Shown here piece by piece: positions 7,039 through 14,837 of a stretch of 17,570 bases of DNA (position 1 is the first letter of the stretch; every line of letters starts with the position of its first letter). Under the pieces are notes generated by a model that had not been told where the DNA came from, did not search any database, and saw only the letters and a list, made by a program, of their open reading frames with translations. The position numbers and the translations under genes are program-made. This DNA comes from an uncultured Eubacteriales bacterium (GTDB lineage Bacteria > Bacillota > Clostridia > Oscillospirales > CAG-272), in the NCBI GenBank assembly GCA_934503195.1, contig CAKSVM010000064.1, positions 1-17,570 on the forward strand, given 5' to 3'.

Positions 7039-8463
7039 TCAGAATTCATTTACCAGTTTTTTGAAGTAGCGTCCGCGCTCCTCGAAGTTCTTGAAGCGGT
7101 CAAAGCTTGCCGAGGCGGGCGAGAGGATGACGATATCACCGCTTTGGGCGATTTTCTTCGAAATCTCGACCGCGCCCTCGAAGGTGTCGGACTCATAAAC
7201 CGGCGGCTCGCCTTTGTAATCGGGAGACGAGATCAGCGCGGATTTTATCTTCGGCGCGGTGTCCCCGGTGAGGATGACGGCCTTCGCGCAGTCGATCAGC
7301 GGCTTTGCCAGCGGCTCGTAGGGGATGTGCTTGTCGTAGCCGCCGCAGATGACGATCACCTTCTGATGAAAGGCTCTGAGCGCGGCCTCGGTTCTTGTCG
7401 GACTGGAGTCGATCGACGAGTTGTAGTACTTCACTCCGTTAAATTCGCGCACGAACTCGCAGCGATGCTCAACCCCGCCAAAGGTTTTTGCGACCTCGCG
7501 GATCACATCCTTGCCGACAAATCCCCACGTCAGTCCGATCGCCGTCATATAGTTTTCGACATTGTGGCGGCCGGGGAGCTTAATGTCGGAGATTTTCAGG
7601 AGGGTTTCCTCGCCCCACGCGTTCTTACGGACGATTTCATCGTCCTCGATTCCGCCGTCCTTTTCGTAGATCGCGTACAGAGCCTTCCGAAGCTCAGGCT
7701 CGCTCTTTGCCGAGAAGAAGGTGACGTCAGCACGCGTGAGCCCCGCCATTTCCCGCGTCGCGTCGCAGCCCCAGTTGAGGACAAGCCGTTCGTTTCCGGG
7801 ATTTCTGAAGATATTCTCCTTTGCCAGCGTGTACTCCTCCATCCCGGTGTGCCAGTTGAGGTGATTTGGGGTGACGTTCGTGATCGCCGCGGCGAAGGGC
7901 GAACGCTTCATGTTCTGGAGCTGAAAACTCGAAAGCTCGACGACGGCGTAGTCGGTCGGCTTTATCTTATCGATTATCGGGAGAAGCGGAGTTCCGATAT
8001 TCCCGCCGACATAGACCGTTTTGCCGGAATGACGCTTTTCGGCCTCAAGGCGTAAGAACATACAGGTCAGCGTCGTTGTCGTCGTCTTGCCGTCGCTTCC
8101 GGTGATTCCGAAGATCTTGCAGGGACAGAGTTCGAAGAAAAGCTCCATCTCGGAGGTCAGCGTCGAACCGTTTTCCACGGCTTTTTTGAATTCGGGTATG
8201 TCGGGGCGGATTCCCGGCGCGCGGAAGATGATCTCGTCGTCGAGATTTTCGAGATACTTTTCGCCAAGGATAAGCCGGACGCCTTTGTTTTCAAGCTCCG
8301 ACGCGACCGTGCCGAGCTTTTCGGCCGGTTTCATGTCGCGCGCCGTGACGACCGCGCCATGCGAGAGGAGAAAGTCGATGAGCGGCGTGTTCGAGATTCC
8401 GATCCCGACGACCGAAACGCGCTTTCCTTTGATATATTCGTAGAATTCAGTGAGCTTTGACAT
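7039..8463 (-). CDS. murD: UDP-N-acetylmuramoyl-L-alanine--D-glutamate ligase
   Basis: A 474-aa cytoplasmic Mur ligase that adds D-glutamate to UDP-MurNAc-L-Ala in peptidoglycan precursor synthesis. It shows an N-terminal nucleotide-binding domain (VSVVGIGISN at 17-26), the ATP P-loop GITGSDGKTTTT (119-130), the central-domain signature HLNWHTGMEEY near residue 205, and the C-terminal domain with YNSSIDSSPTRTEAAL and ICGGYDKH. It is slightly longer than the usual 440-460 aa. Start: ATG with AGGAGG directly upstream. It begins 9 bp after ktrA, so it is translated from the same operon. No other mur, mra or fts genes are present, so it lies outside the classical division/cell-wall cluster. Confidence 0.96.
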   Translation of the reverse strand: MSKLTEFYEYIKGKRVSVVGIGISNTPLIDFLLSHGAVVTARDMKPAEKLGTVASELENKGVRLILGEKYLENLDDEIIFRAPGIRPDIPEFKKAVENGSTLTSEMELFFELCPCKIFGITGSDGKTTTTTLTCMFLRLEAEKRHSGKTVYVGGNIGTPLLPIIDKIKPTDYAVVELSSFQLQNMKRSPFAAAITNVTPNHLNWHTGMEEYTLAKENIFRNPGNERLVLNWGCDATREMAGLTRADVTFFSAKSEPELRKALYAIYEKDGGIEDDEIVRKNAWGEETLLKISDIKLPGRHNVENYMTAIGLTWGFVGKDVIREVAKTFGGVEHRCEFVREFNGVKYYNSSIDSSPTRTEAALRAFHQKVIVICGGYDKHIPYEPLAKPLIDCAKAVILTGDTAPKIKSALISSPDYKGEPPVYESDTFEGAVEISKKIAQSGDIVILSPASASFDRFKNFEERGRYFKKLVNEF

Positions 8464-8472
8464 GAAAACCTC

Positions 8473-9129
8473 CTATTTTGTCATGCGGTCGATCGCGGCC
8501 ATCTCGCCGAGAAGCGCGACGGTTTCGTCAGCCGAAAAGGGCTTTGACGGGTCGGGGGAGATGTTCATCCCGGTCTTCGGATCGTTCACCGCGAGAACGG
8601 TCACGCCGTATTTTTTGCGGACATTAAGCTCCGCGAGCGACTTTCCGACCCACTTTTGCGGAACCGCGACCTCGACTATCGCGTGCGTGTCCGAGAACTC
8701 GATGTATTCAAGCACGTTGTTGCGGTCGAGGATGCCGACGAGCTTTTCGCCCATGTCCTGCTCTGGGAAGACGACCATGTCCGCGCCGAGCTTTTCGAGG
8801 ACGCGCCGGTGCTGATCGCTCGACGCGCGCGCGACGACCTGCTTTATCCCCATGTCCTTGAGGGTGAGCGTCGTCAGGATGCTGTCGTTGATGTTGTCGG
8901 CCGTCGCGACGACGACACAGTCGTAGTCGCTGACCCCGGCCGCGCGGAGAACCGCCTCGTTTGTCGGGTCGCCGACGACGGCGTTCGTCACGATGTCAGA
9001 GATCGCGTTTATCACGTCGTCGTTCTCGTCGATCACCAGCACCTGATGATCGGTTTTCGCGAGACTGCGGGCGAGGGTCTGACCGAACCGTCCGAGTCCG
9101 ATTATGCAGAAGCTGCGTTTTTTCTTCAT
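8473..9129 (-). CDS. ktrA: Ktr/Trk potassium uptake regulatory subunit (RCK domain)
   Basis: A 218-aa cytoplasmic gating subunit of the KtrAB K+ system. The N-terminal RCK/TrkA-N domain has the dinucleotide motif CIIGLGRFGQ (8-17) and an acidic strand end VIDEND (33-38); a TrkA-C domain fills about 140-218. I place the start at the ATG 9127-9129, which begins MKKKRSFC, because this matches normal KtrA length. Longer in-frame starts at 9141 (MVIKM) and 9213 lie inside the 132-bp repeat and give no conserved sequence. The gene's strong Shine-Dalgarno sequence (9267-9273) is separated from this start by the inserted repeat, so how it is translated is unclear. It follows ktrB in the same operon. 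Confidence 0.95.
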   Translation of the reverse strand: MKKKRSFCIIGLGRFGQTLARSLAKTDHQVLVIDENDDVINAISDIVTNAVVGDPTNEAVLRAAGVSDYDCVVVATADNINDSILTTLTLKDMGIKQVVARASSDQHRRVLEKLGADMVVFPEQDMGEKLVGILDRNNVLEYIEFSDTHAIVEVAVPQKWVGKSLAELNVRKKYGVTVLAVNDPKTGMNISPDPSKPFSADETVALLGEMAAIDRMTK

Positions 9130-9261
9130 TTTTATGACCATGACTTTTGCGTAGCAAAAGTTTCCTTTCTTGCTTTTTGGGGCACGGTTGGCGGAGCCAA
9201 ATCGCGGCTTCACAGCCGCGATAGGGACACAAAATGCTGATTGAAAGCGTTAGCTTTCAAT
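9130..9261 (-). repeat. 132-bp three-hairpin leader element, copy 1 (between the ktrA SD and ATG)
   Basis: Read on the minus strand, this copy differs from copy 2 (14838-14969) at 8 of 132 positions and has the same length. Three perfect stems are present: H1 ATTGAAAGC/GCTTTCAAT (9-bp stem), H2 ATCGCGGCT/AGCCGCGAT (9-bp stem, GTGA loop), and H3 ACTTTTGC/GCAAAAGT (8-bp stem, TAC loop). It ends in GTCATAAAA directly before ATG. It follows ktrB's stop codon and the SD AAAAGGAGTAAAG. Deleting it on paper restores a normal SD spacing of five bases to the ktrA ATG. An internal AAAGGA lies just before H3. Outer boundaries are uncertain by a few bases because the SD itself resembles that of copy 2. 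Confidence 0.9.
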
Positions 9262-9266
9262 CTTTA

Positions 9267-9273
9267 CTCCTTT
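9267..9273 (-). promoter_or_regulatory. displaced Shine-Dalgarno of ktrA
   Basis: AAAGGAG immediately after the ktrB stop codon, but about 137 bases upstream of the ktrA ATG because of the intervening 132-bp element. Confidence 0.6.
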
Positions 9274-10644
9274 TCATCCTATCATCAGGTCAACGTCGGG
9301 GTAGCTGATGCAGCTCTTCCTCATCGCGCCGCGGAGCATCAGCGTGTAGGTTATCGTGAGGATTCCGACCCGGCCGAAGAACATTAAAAGCATGATGATT
9401 ATTTTCGAGAAGACCGACAGAGACGGAGTCAGCGACAGCGAAAGCCCGACGGTCGAGATGGCCGAGATCGTCTCGTAAAGCGTGGCGAGAAGTCCGACGT
9501 TTTCGTGAAGCGCGATAATTATTCCGCCAAAGATTCCGGCGGTGAGATTTATCGAGAAAGCGGTCAGCGCGCGCACGACCGTCTCGTGCGGGATTTTGCG
9601 CTTCCAAAGGACTATCTCGTCGCTTCCCTTGGCGAAGTTTATGACCGCGAGCACAAGCACCCCGAAGCTTCCGACCTTGACTCCGCCCGCCGTCGAGCCT
9701 GACGCGCCGCCGATGAGCATATAGAAGAGGCAGATGAGCTGCGTCGACCCGGTCATTTCCGAGTTGCCGATGAAGTCGATTCCGGCGGTTCGCGTCGTCA
9801 CCGACTGGAAAAGACTCTGGTAGAGCTTTTCTAAAACGCTGAGATTTCCGATGGTTTCGGGGTTGTTCCACTCAAAGAACGCGACTAGCGCGGCTCCGCT
9901 CACAAGCAGGAAAAGCGTCACGATGATCACGAACCGCGAGTAGACCGAGATTCTCTTGCGCCTTGTCACGAGATTGACGATATCGTCCCAGACGATGAAG
10001 CCGATTCCGCCGACCACGATGAGGATCATCACGGTGATTCCGACCGTCAGATTCCCGCGGAAGCCCTCGTAGCTGTTCATCAGGTCAAACCCGGCGTTGC
10101 AGAACGAGGAGACCGAGTGGAAGATTCCGTACCAGACTCCCTTCGCGAATCCGAACTCGGGGATGAACTGCGTCGAGAGAATCACCGCGCCGATGAGCTC
10201 GATTCCGAAGGTTCCGAGGAGAATCCGCCTCACGAGCCTGACCGTGCCGCCGTAGTCCGAGAGACCGAGGGATTTGGCGACGATGACGCGCTCGCGCGGG
10301 GTGATCTGACGCTTCGCGAAGAGCGATAGCATCACGGCGAGGGTCATGAATCCGAGTCCGCCGATCTGTATCAGGACGATTATGACGATCTTCCCGAAAA
10401 GACTCCAGTATCCGCCGCTCGGAAGAACGGTCAGCCCGGTGACGCAGGTCGCGCTGACCGAGGTGAACATCGCGTCGGCAAACGGCGTGAATTTTCCCGC
10501 GGCCGACGAAATCGGGAGGCAGAGCAGAACCCCGCCGAGAAGTATCAGCGCGAGAAAGCCCGAGATTATGATCTGCGTCGCCGTGAGCTTGATTCCTTTT
10601 GTCGTCCGGAGCCGGAGGCGCATCAAATGCTTTTCATTTGTCAC
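9274..10644 (-). CDS. ktrB: Ktr/Trk-type potassium uptake membrane subunit
   Basis: A 456-aa K+ transporter subunit of the TrkH/KtrB superfamily with four pore repeats. The four selectivity-filter segments each show the conserved glycine: SATCVTGL (G70), SSFCNAGF, TTRTAGID and AISTVGLS. Hydrophobic helices run throughout, starting with IIISGFLALILLGGVLLCL. It starts with GTG at 10644, which overlaps the upstream gene's TGA (GTGA), and AAGGA lies nine bases upstream. Its gating partner ktrA follows after the 132-bp element. KtrAB imports K+ in response to osmotic stress, with nucleotide control through KtrA. The coupling ion (Na+ in several studied systems) cannot be determined here. No c-di-AMP (ydaO-type) riboswitch was recognised upstream of the operon. 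Confidence 0.96.
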   Translation of the reverse strand: MTNEKHLMRLRLRTTKGIKLTATQIIISGFLALILLGGVLLCLPISSAAGKFTPFADAMFTSVSATCVTGLTVLPSGGYWSLFGKIVIIVLIQIGGLGFMTLAVMLSLFAKRQITPRERVIVAKSLGLSDYGGTVRLVRRILLGTFGIELIGAVILSTQFIPEFGFAKGVWYGIFHSVSSFCNAGFDLMNSYEGFRGNLTVGITVMILIVVGGIGFIVWDDIVNLVTRRKRISVYSRFVIIVTLFLLVSGAALVAFFEWNNPETIGNLSVLEKLYQSLFQSVTTRTAGIDFIGNSEMTGSTQLICLFYMLIGGASGSTAGGVKVGSFGVLVLAVINFAKGSDEIVLWKRKIPHETVVRALTAFSINLTAGIFGGIIIALHENVGLLATLYETISAISTVGLSLSLTPSLSVFSKIIIMLLMFFGRVGILTITYTLMLRGAMRKSCISYPDVDLMIG

Positions 10645-11432
10645 TTAATCACATCCTTGAAATCTATTGTCAGCTCGACCTTCAGCGGATAGTGGTCGGA
10701 CGGGTAGAGTCCGTTCCAATTTCTTCTGACGATCTCGCTTGAGTTCACGTGGAACTCGGGGCTCGCGAAAACGTGGTCGATCCGCATCCCCGACTCTCTG
10801 CCCCTGAAGAAGTGGTAGGTTCCGCCCGCGGCCGATTCCGAGACGCTGGTGAGCTTCGGAAGCTCAAAGCTCTCGATTGTCTTCACCGCGCGCGAGTCGG
10901 GCGAGGCGTTGAAGTCGCCGGTCAGGATCGTCGGGAGCGGGTCGGCGGCGTTCAGCTCGGAGATTCTCCGGCAGACGATGCGGAGTTCGATTATCCGCGC
11001 GGCCTCGCTCGAGACGTCAAGATGGGTGTTGAAGACGCGGAAGCGGACTCCTTCCGATTCAAGCTCGGCGACGGTGCAGATCCGCGGGAATATCCACGAA
11101 AGCGGCGAACGGATTGAAACCAGCCGCCCGAACCGGTTTTTTGAGAGCGGGAAGGTTGAGTTGTAGTCGATTTTTATGCCGTTTCTGACGGCGATATCCG
11201 AATGCTCGTTGAAGATTATCCCCCCGCGCGGACGTCCGACGAAATTATATTCGGCAAGCTCGTGCTCGAGGTAGGCCTTCATTATCGGCGTGAGCTCCTG
11301 AACACCCACAACGTCGGCGTCAAGGTCACGGAGTGCGTCGCATAAGATCGCGCGGCGTTTTTTCCAGCTGTGGACGCCGAATCCGAGTCCGGTGCTTTTG
11401 AGGTTGAAGGTTGCGACCGTGAGGGTCATCAT
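10641..11432 (-). CDS. endonuclease/exonuclease/phosphatase-fold family protein
   Basis: A 263-aa metal-dependent phosphoesterase of the EEP (DNase I-like) superfamily. All hallmark residues are visible: N10 in TFN, E46 in VGVQEL, H137 in NTHLD, D173 and N175 in LTGDFNASPDS, D219-H220 in RIDHVF, and the terminal SDHYPL with D246-H247. There is no signal peptide or transmembrane segment, so it is probably cytoplasmic. The substrate (DNA, RNA, phospholipid head group or inositol phosphate) cannot be assigned from sequence. Two adjacent ATG codons (11432 and 11429) are possible starts with only a weak upstream GAGA. It is the first gene of the six-gene operon, and its TGA overlaps the GTG of ktrB. 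Confidence 0.9.
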   Translation of the reverse strand: MMTLTVATFNLKSTGLGFGVHSWKKRRAILCDALRDLDADVVGVQELTPIMKAYLEHELAEYNFVGRPRGGIIFNEHSDIAVRNGIKIDYNSTFPLSKNRFGRLVSIRSPLSWIFPRICTVAELESEGVRFRVFNTHLDVSSEAARIIELRIVCRRISELNAADPLPTILTGDFNASPDSRAVKTIESFELPKLTSVSESAAGGTYHFFRGRESGMRIDHVFASPEFHVNSSEIVRRNWNGLYPSDHYPLKVELTIDFKDVIK

Positions 11433-11468
11433 TATACATCTCTTTTTGACAAAAATATTATTCTATAT

Positions 11469-11497
11469 ATTATATCACACTTTTCATTGTTTGTACA
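11469..11497 (-). promoter_or_regulatory. promoter of the six-gene EEP-ktrB-ktrA-murD-COG4100-CDF operon
   Basis: On the minus strand, -35 TGTACA (11492-11497; four of six consensus bases), 17-bp spacer ending in TGA, -10 TATAAT (11469-11474). The weak -35 with a perfect extended -10 suggests recognition through the TGn motif. The leader is about 30 bases. Confidence 0.65.
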
Positions 11498-11519
11498 GCG
11501 TTTAATGTAAATTCTTCGG

Positions 11520-11552
11520 AAAAAAAGAGGGATCCGCCGTCAGACGAATCCC
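11520..11552 (-). terminator. intrinsic terminator of the EF-G-like gene
   Basis: On the minus strand, a 10-bp stem (11543-11552 with 11529-11538, including two G-U pairs) and a four-base loop are followed within three bases by seven Us (11520-11526). It lies 17 bases after the stop codon. Confidence 0.85.
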
Positions 11553-11569
11553 TTTGAATCTTTTATGAG

Positions 11570-13639
11570 TTATTCCTTGTTTGCCTCGGCGATGATCTTC
11601 TGCGCGATGTTCGCCGGAACCTCCTCGTAACGCTCAAAGCGGAAGGTGAACTTTCCGCGTCCCTGAGTCATGGCGCGGAGGGCGATCGGATAGTCCTGCA
11701 TCTCGGCCTTCGGAACCTCGGCCTGAACGCAGGTGTAGCCCTTGCGTCCGTGAACGGCTTCCATTCCGAGAACGCGTCCGCGGCGTTTGTTGACGTCGCT
11801 GAGAACGTCTCCGACGTAATCGTCCGGGATGGTGCAGAGAAGCGTTCCGACCGGTTCGAGAATCACCGGGTTGGCTCTCGGCAGTCCGTCCTTGTAGGCG
11901 AGGCTGGCCGCCATCTTGAACGACATTTCGGACGAGTCGACATCGTGATACGAGCCGTCGTAGAGATCAGCCGCGAGATTTACGACCGGGAAGCCCGCGA
12001 GTACGCCCTTCTGCATCGCCTCCTGAAGCCCCTTCTCGACCGCCGGGAAGAATCCCTTCGGCACGGCTCCGCCGACGACGCTCTCGGTGAAGGTGAGTCC
12101 CTCGTTTTCGCCCGGAGCGAAGCGGATTCTGACGTGACCGTACTGTCCGTGGCCGCCCGACTGCTTTCTGTGCTTGCCCTCGGCCTCGACCGACTTCTTT
12201 ATCGTCTCGCGGTAAGCGATCTTCGGCTTTTCGAGGACGACCGACGTTCCGAAGCGGTTCTTGAGCTTCGCGGTCAGGACGTCAAGGTGAATGTCGCCGA
12301 GTCCCGAGATGAGAAGCTGCTTTGTCTCGGCGTCGTTTTCGTAGCGGGTCGTCAGATCCTCCTCAAGAAGCTTCGAGATGCCCGAGCTGATCTTGTCCTC
12401 GTCGCCCTTGGCGAGCGGGCGGATCGCCTGCGTTAAGAAAGGTTCGGGGAAGTCGATGCCCTTGTAGACTATATCGTTCGCCGAGATTGTCAGCGTGTCG
12501 TTCGTGTTGACGTTGCCGAGCTTCGCGGTCATTCCGATGTCGCCGCAGCAGAGCGAGTCGACCTCGGTCTGCTTCTTTCCGCGGATCGTGTAGATGTGCG
12601 CCATCTTTTCGGTCGTTCCGGTCTTGGTGTTTCTGAGAACCATGTCGCGCTTAAGCTCGCCGTTCATGACCTTGAAGAAGGACATCTTTCCTACGAACGG
12701 GTCGGCGACCGTCTTGAAGACGAAGATCGAGGTCTCGCCGTCGGGCGTGATCGGAATGTCGGCCTCGCCGTCGGGAGTGATTATCTTTTCAAACTTTCTC
12801 GCGGTCGGACGCGGGAAAGAGTGCGCGATCGTGTCCATGACCTCGGTAACGCCCCAGAGTCTGGTAGCGGAGCCGCAGAAGACCGGAACGATTCCGCCGT
12901 TTATGATTCCGTCGTGAACCGCGTTGATCGCCTCGTTGTATGTAATCGTTTCGCCGGCGAAGAATTTTTCCATCAGCTCCTCGCTCGTCTCGGCGATCGA
13001 CTCGTAGAGCATATTGCGGTATTCCTCGGCGATTTCCCTGAACTCCTCGGGAATTTCGGACTCCATGTTCGCGCCGTTCTTGTCGTAGACCTCGGACTTC
13101 ATGTCGATGAGGTTGAGGAAGCCGATAACCTTGTCGCCCGCGATCATCGGGATCAGGATCGGGCAGACCGCCACGCCGAATCTCTCGCGCAGCGAATCGA
13201 ATACGCGCTTGAATCTCGCCTCGCCGTCGTCGAAGCGGTTGATGAAGAAGGCGCGCGGAATCCCTTCCTCAACGGCGCAGTCCCACGCCAGCTCGGTGCC
13301 GACCTCGATGCCGTTGCGGCCGTCGACGACGATCAGCGCGGAGTCGGCGACGCGGATTCCCTCGAGCACCTCGCCCTGGAAGTCGATGTAACCGGGAGTG
13401 TCGATGATGTTGATCTTGCTGTCCTTCCACATGAAGGGAGCGATGGAGGCTGAAAGCGAGAATCCGCGGCGGATCTCTTCCGGGTCGTAATCACTCACGG
13501 TGTTTCCTTCGGCGGTGCGGCCGAGACGGTCGGTTGCCTTAGCGAGGTAAAGCATGGCTTCACCAAGAGAGGTCTTTCCGGTGCCACCGTGACCCATGAG
13601 GCATACGTTGCGGATACTTTTGGTTGTGATCTTTTCCAT
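11570..13639 (-). CDS. elongation factor G-like GTPase (EF-G paralogue)
   Basis: A 689-aa five-domain translational GTPase homologous to EF-G. The G domain has a P-loop GHGGTGKT (16-23) instead of the canonical AHxDAGKT. The switch II motif reads DTPGYIDF (80-87), with Tyr84 where EF-G and EF-Tu have the catalytic His of DTPGH. The base-recognition motif is NRFD (134-137) instead of NKMD, and the switch I region reads RGFS instead of RGIT. Domain IV begins around HRKQSGGHGQYG, and domain V ends the protein. These changes fit the FusA2/EF-G-like family more than canonical fusA, and the gene is not next to rpsL/rpsG/tuf. The role is probably ribosome-associated but not settled. ATG with AAAGGAG nine bases upstream; monocistronic, with its own promoter and terminator. 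Confidence 0.93.
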   Translation of the reverse strand: MEKITTKSIRNVCLMGHGGTGKTSLGEAMLYLAKATDRLGRTAEGNTVSDYDPEEIRRGFSLSASIAPFMWKDSKINIIDTPGYIDFQGEVLEGIRVADSALIVVDGRNGIEVGTELAWDCAVEEGIPRAFFINRFDDGEARFKRVFDSLRERFGVAVCPILIPMIAGDKVIGFLNLIDMKSEVYDKNGANMESEIPEEFREIAEEYRNMLYESIAETSEELMEKFFAGETITYNEAINAVHDGIINGGIVPVFCGSATRLWGVTEVMDTIAHSFPRPTARKFEKIITPDGEADIPITPDGETSIFVFKTVADPFVGKMSFFKVMNGELKRDMVLRNTKTGTTEKMAHIYTIRGKKQTEVDSLCCGDIGMTAKLGNVNTNDTLTISANDIVYKGIDFPEPFLTQAIRPLAKGDEDKISSGISKLLEEDLTTRYENDAETKQLLISGLGDIHLDVLTAKLKNRFGTSVVLEKPKIAYRETIKKSVEAEGKHRKQSGGHGQYGHVRIRFAPGENEGLTFTESVVGGAVPKGFFPAVEKGLQEAMQKGVLAGFPVVNLAADLYDGSYHDVDSSEMSFKMAASLAYKDGLPRANPVILEPVGTLLCTIPDDYVGDVLSDVNKRRGRVLGMEAVHGRKGYTCVQAEVPKAEMQDYPIALRAMTQGRGKFTFRFERYEEVPANIAQKIIAEANKE

Positions 13640-13747
13640 TTTGATTTGCTCCTTTTCGTGGTATAATTTTGGTTTAGAGCGATATGAAGCGGTGAATATT
13701 TATGTGAATTCAATAAATTTCAAAGTCCATGATTGTCTCTGCATACT

Positions 13748-13776
13748 ATTATACACTAATCCGGGCAATTTTGCAA
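13748..13776 (-). promoter_or_regulatory. promoter of the EF-G-like gene
   Basis: On the minus strand, -35 TTGCAA (13771-13776), 17-bp spacer, -10 TATAAT (13748-13753). There is no TGn extension. The transcript would carry a leader of about 100 bases before the ATG at 13639, in which I recognise no riboswitch. Confidence 0.7.
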
Positions 13777-13843
13777 TAGGTTATGTGAAAATTCTACACA
13801 CGCGAATGTAAAAATAACAGGAACATTTTTGTATATATTGCAT

Positions 13844-13868
13844 AAGATCGCCATAAAACGGCAATCTT
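13844..13868 (-). terminator. possible terminator hairpin of the radical SAM gene
   Basis: On the minus strand, a 9-bp stem (13860-13868 with 13844-13852, one G-U pair) with a seven-base loop lies 9 bases after the stop codon. Only a mixed AU stretch follows, without a clear U-run. Confidence 0.4.
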
Positions 13869-13877
13869 CACGGTTTG

Positions 13878-14837
13878 TTATAATGTTAATCTACCTTGAA
13901 AAGTGTTCCTTTCGAACATTTTCTTATCGATCGTGTTCATGACAACGAGTTTTTTCTTACTCCAGAGCGGCGCGGCGAGCGAGTCTCCGAGTCCGTCTCC
14001 TGTGACGCGGCCGATGACGGTTCCGGCCGGGAAGACCTCGAGCTGGCTTATCACGATGTCGGTGTACTCATCGAGTGTCAGGCACTCGAATTTTCCCTCG
14101 CGCCAGATCTCGCGGAGCTTTGTTCCCTCGATGACGTGCAGAAGGTGGAGCTTTACCTGTTCGGGTCTGAGCCGCGCGACCTCCTTCGCCGACTCGAGCA
14201 TCATTTCCGCGTCCTCGCCGGGCAGGCCGTCGATCAGATGGACGCAGATGTTTATCTTCTCCGACGCGCTCCGGAGGCTTTCATAGCCTTTTACGAAGTC
14301 CGAAAATGTGTGTCCGCGGTTTATGAAGGCGGCGGTTTTGTCGTGAATCGTCTGGAGGCCGAGTTCGACGGTCAGAAAGGTACGTTCGGCGAGTTCGGCG
14401 AGGTATGCGCAGACGTCAGGCGGCAGGCAGTCGGCGCGGGTGGCGACGCTGAGACCGACGATCCCGGGGACGGTCAACGCGGGCTCGAATTTTTCGCGGA
14501 GAATTTCCACAGGCGCGTAGGTGTTCGTGAAGGCCTGAAAGTAGGCGATTCCGAGCGGGTCGTGCCATTTTTTCCGCATGACTCCGAGTTCGGCCTCGAG
14601 CTGATCGGCGATCGGAAGGGTTTTGTCGGCGCAGAAATCGCCCGAGCCGCGCGCCGAGCAGTAGATACATCCGCCGACTCCGACCTTTCCGTCGCGGTTG
14701 GGGCAGGTGAATCCGCCGTCGAGCGGGAGCTTCGCGCACTTCTTTCCGAATTTATGCCGGGTGAAGTAATCGTATGTATGATATCGTTTGTTAGAATCGC
14801 TGAAGGGGAAGGGATTCGTATCGGCTTGCTTTGGCAT
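13878..14837 (-). CDS. TIGR01212/YhcC-family radical SAM protein
   Basis: A cytoplasmic radical S-adenosylmethionine enzyme of about 319 aa. The cluster-binding cysteines form the CX11CX2C pattern of this family in the stretch FTCPNRDG...GGCIYC, about residues 45-60 from the chosen start, instead of CX3CX2C. Typical following motifs are FQAFTNTYAP, GLSVATRADCLP, ELGLQTIHD and VHLIDGLPGE. The biochemical role of the family is not firmly established; a link to RNA modification has been suggested by its relation to Elp3-type proteins. I choose the ATG 14835-14837 (MPKQADTN), with an in-frame ATG four codons upstream (14849) inside the repeat element as the alternative. As for ktrA, its strong SD (14976-14982) lies on the far side of the 132-bp element. 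Confidence 0.92.
   Translation of the reverse strand: MPKQADTNPFPFSDSNKRYHTYDYFTRHKFGKKCAKLPLDGGFTCPNRDGKVGVGGCIYCSARGSGDFCADKTLPIADQLEAELGVMRKKWHDPLGIAYFQAFTNTYAPVEILREKFEPALTVPGIVGLSVATRADCLPPDVCAYLAELAERTFLTVELGLQTIHDKTAAFINRGHTFSDFVKGYESLRSASEKINICVHLIDGLPGEDAEMMLESAKEVARLRPEQVKLHLLHVIEGTKLREIWREGKFECLTLDEYTDIVISQLEVFPAGTVIGRVTGDGLGDSLAAPLWSKKKLVVMNTIDKKMFERNTFQGRLTL

Noticed and set aside
7036..8055. 339-codon plus-strand frame opposite murD
   Set aside because: Antisense to a clearly conserved murD; long shadow frames are common in GC-rich codon usage. No SD or family motifs.
9130..9213. N-terminal extension of KtrA through the repeat (start at 9213 or 9141)
   Set aside because: The extra residues come wholly from the dispersed element, and normal KtrA length and fold begin at the ATG 9127-9129. 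The MVIKM start remains possible.
9130..9273. Transposase-bearing insertion sequence
   Set aside because: The repeat is only 132 bp and has no long terminal inverted repeats or transposase; at most it is a non-autonomous element.
11433..11468. Riboswitch controlling the KtrAB operon
   Set aside because: The leader from the predicted start is only about 30 bases, too short for a ydaO-type or other known riboswitch.
12596..13453. 285-codon plus-strand frame opposite the EF-G-like gene
   Set aside because: Acidic/Arg-rich shadow of a conserved GTPase; no promoter or SD.
13596..13811. 71-codon hydrophobic plus-strand frame with a nearby TATAAT (13661-13666)
   Set aside because: It begins inside the EF-G-like gene in antisense, the -35 is poor, and no SD is seen; the hydrophobicity reflects AT-rich intergenic sequence.
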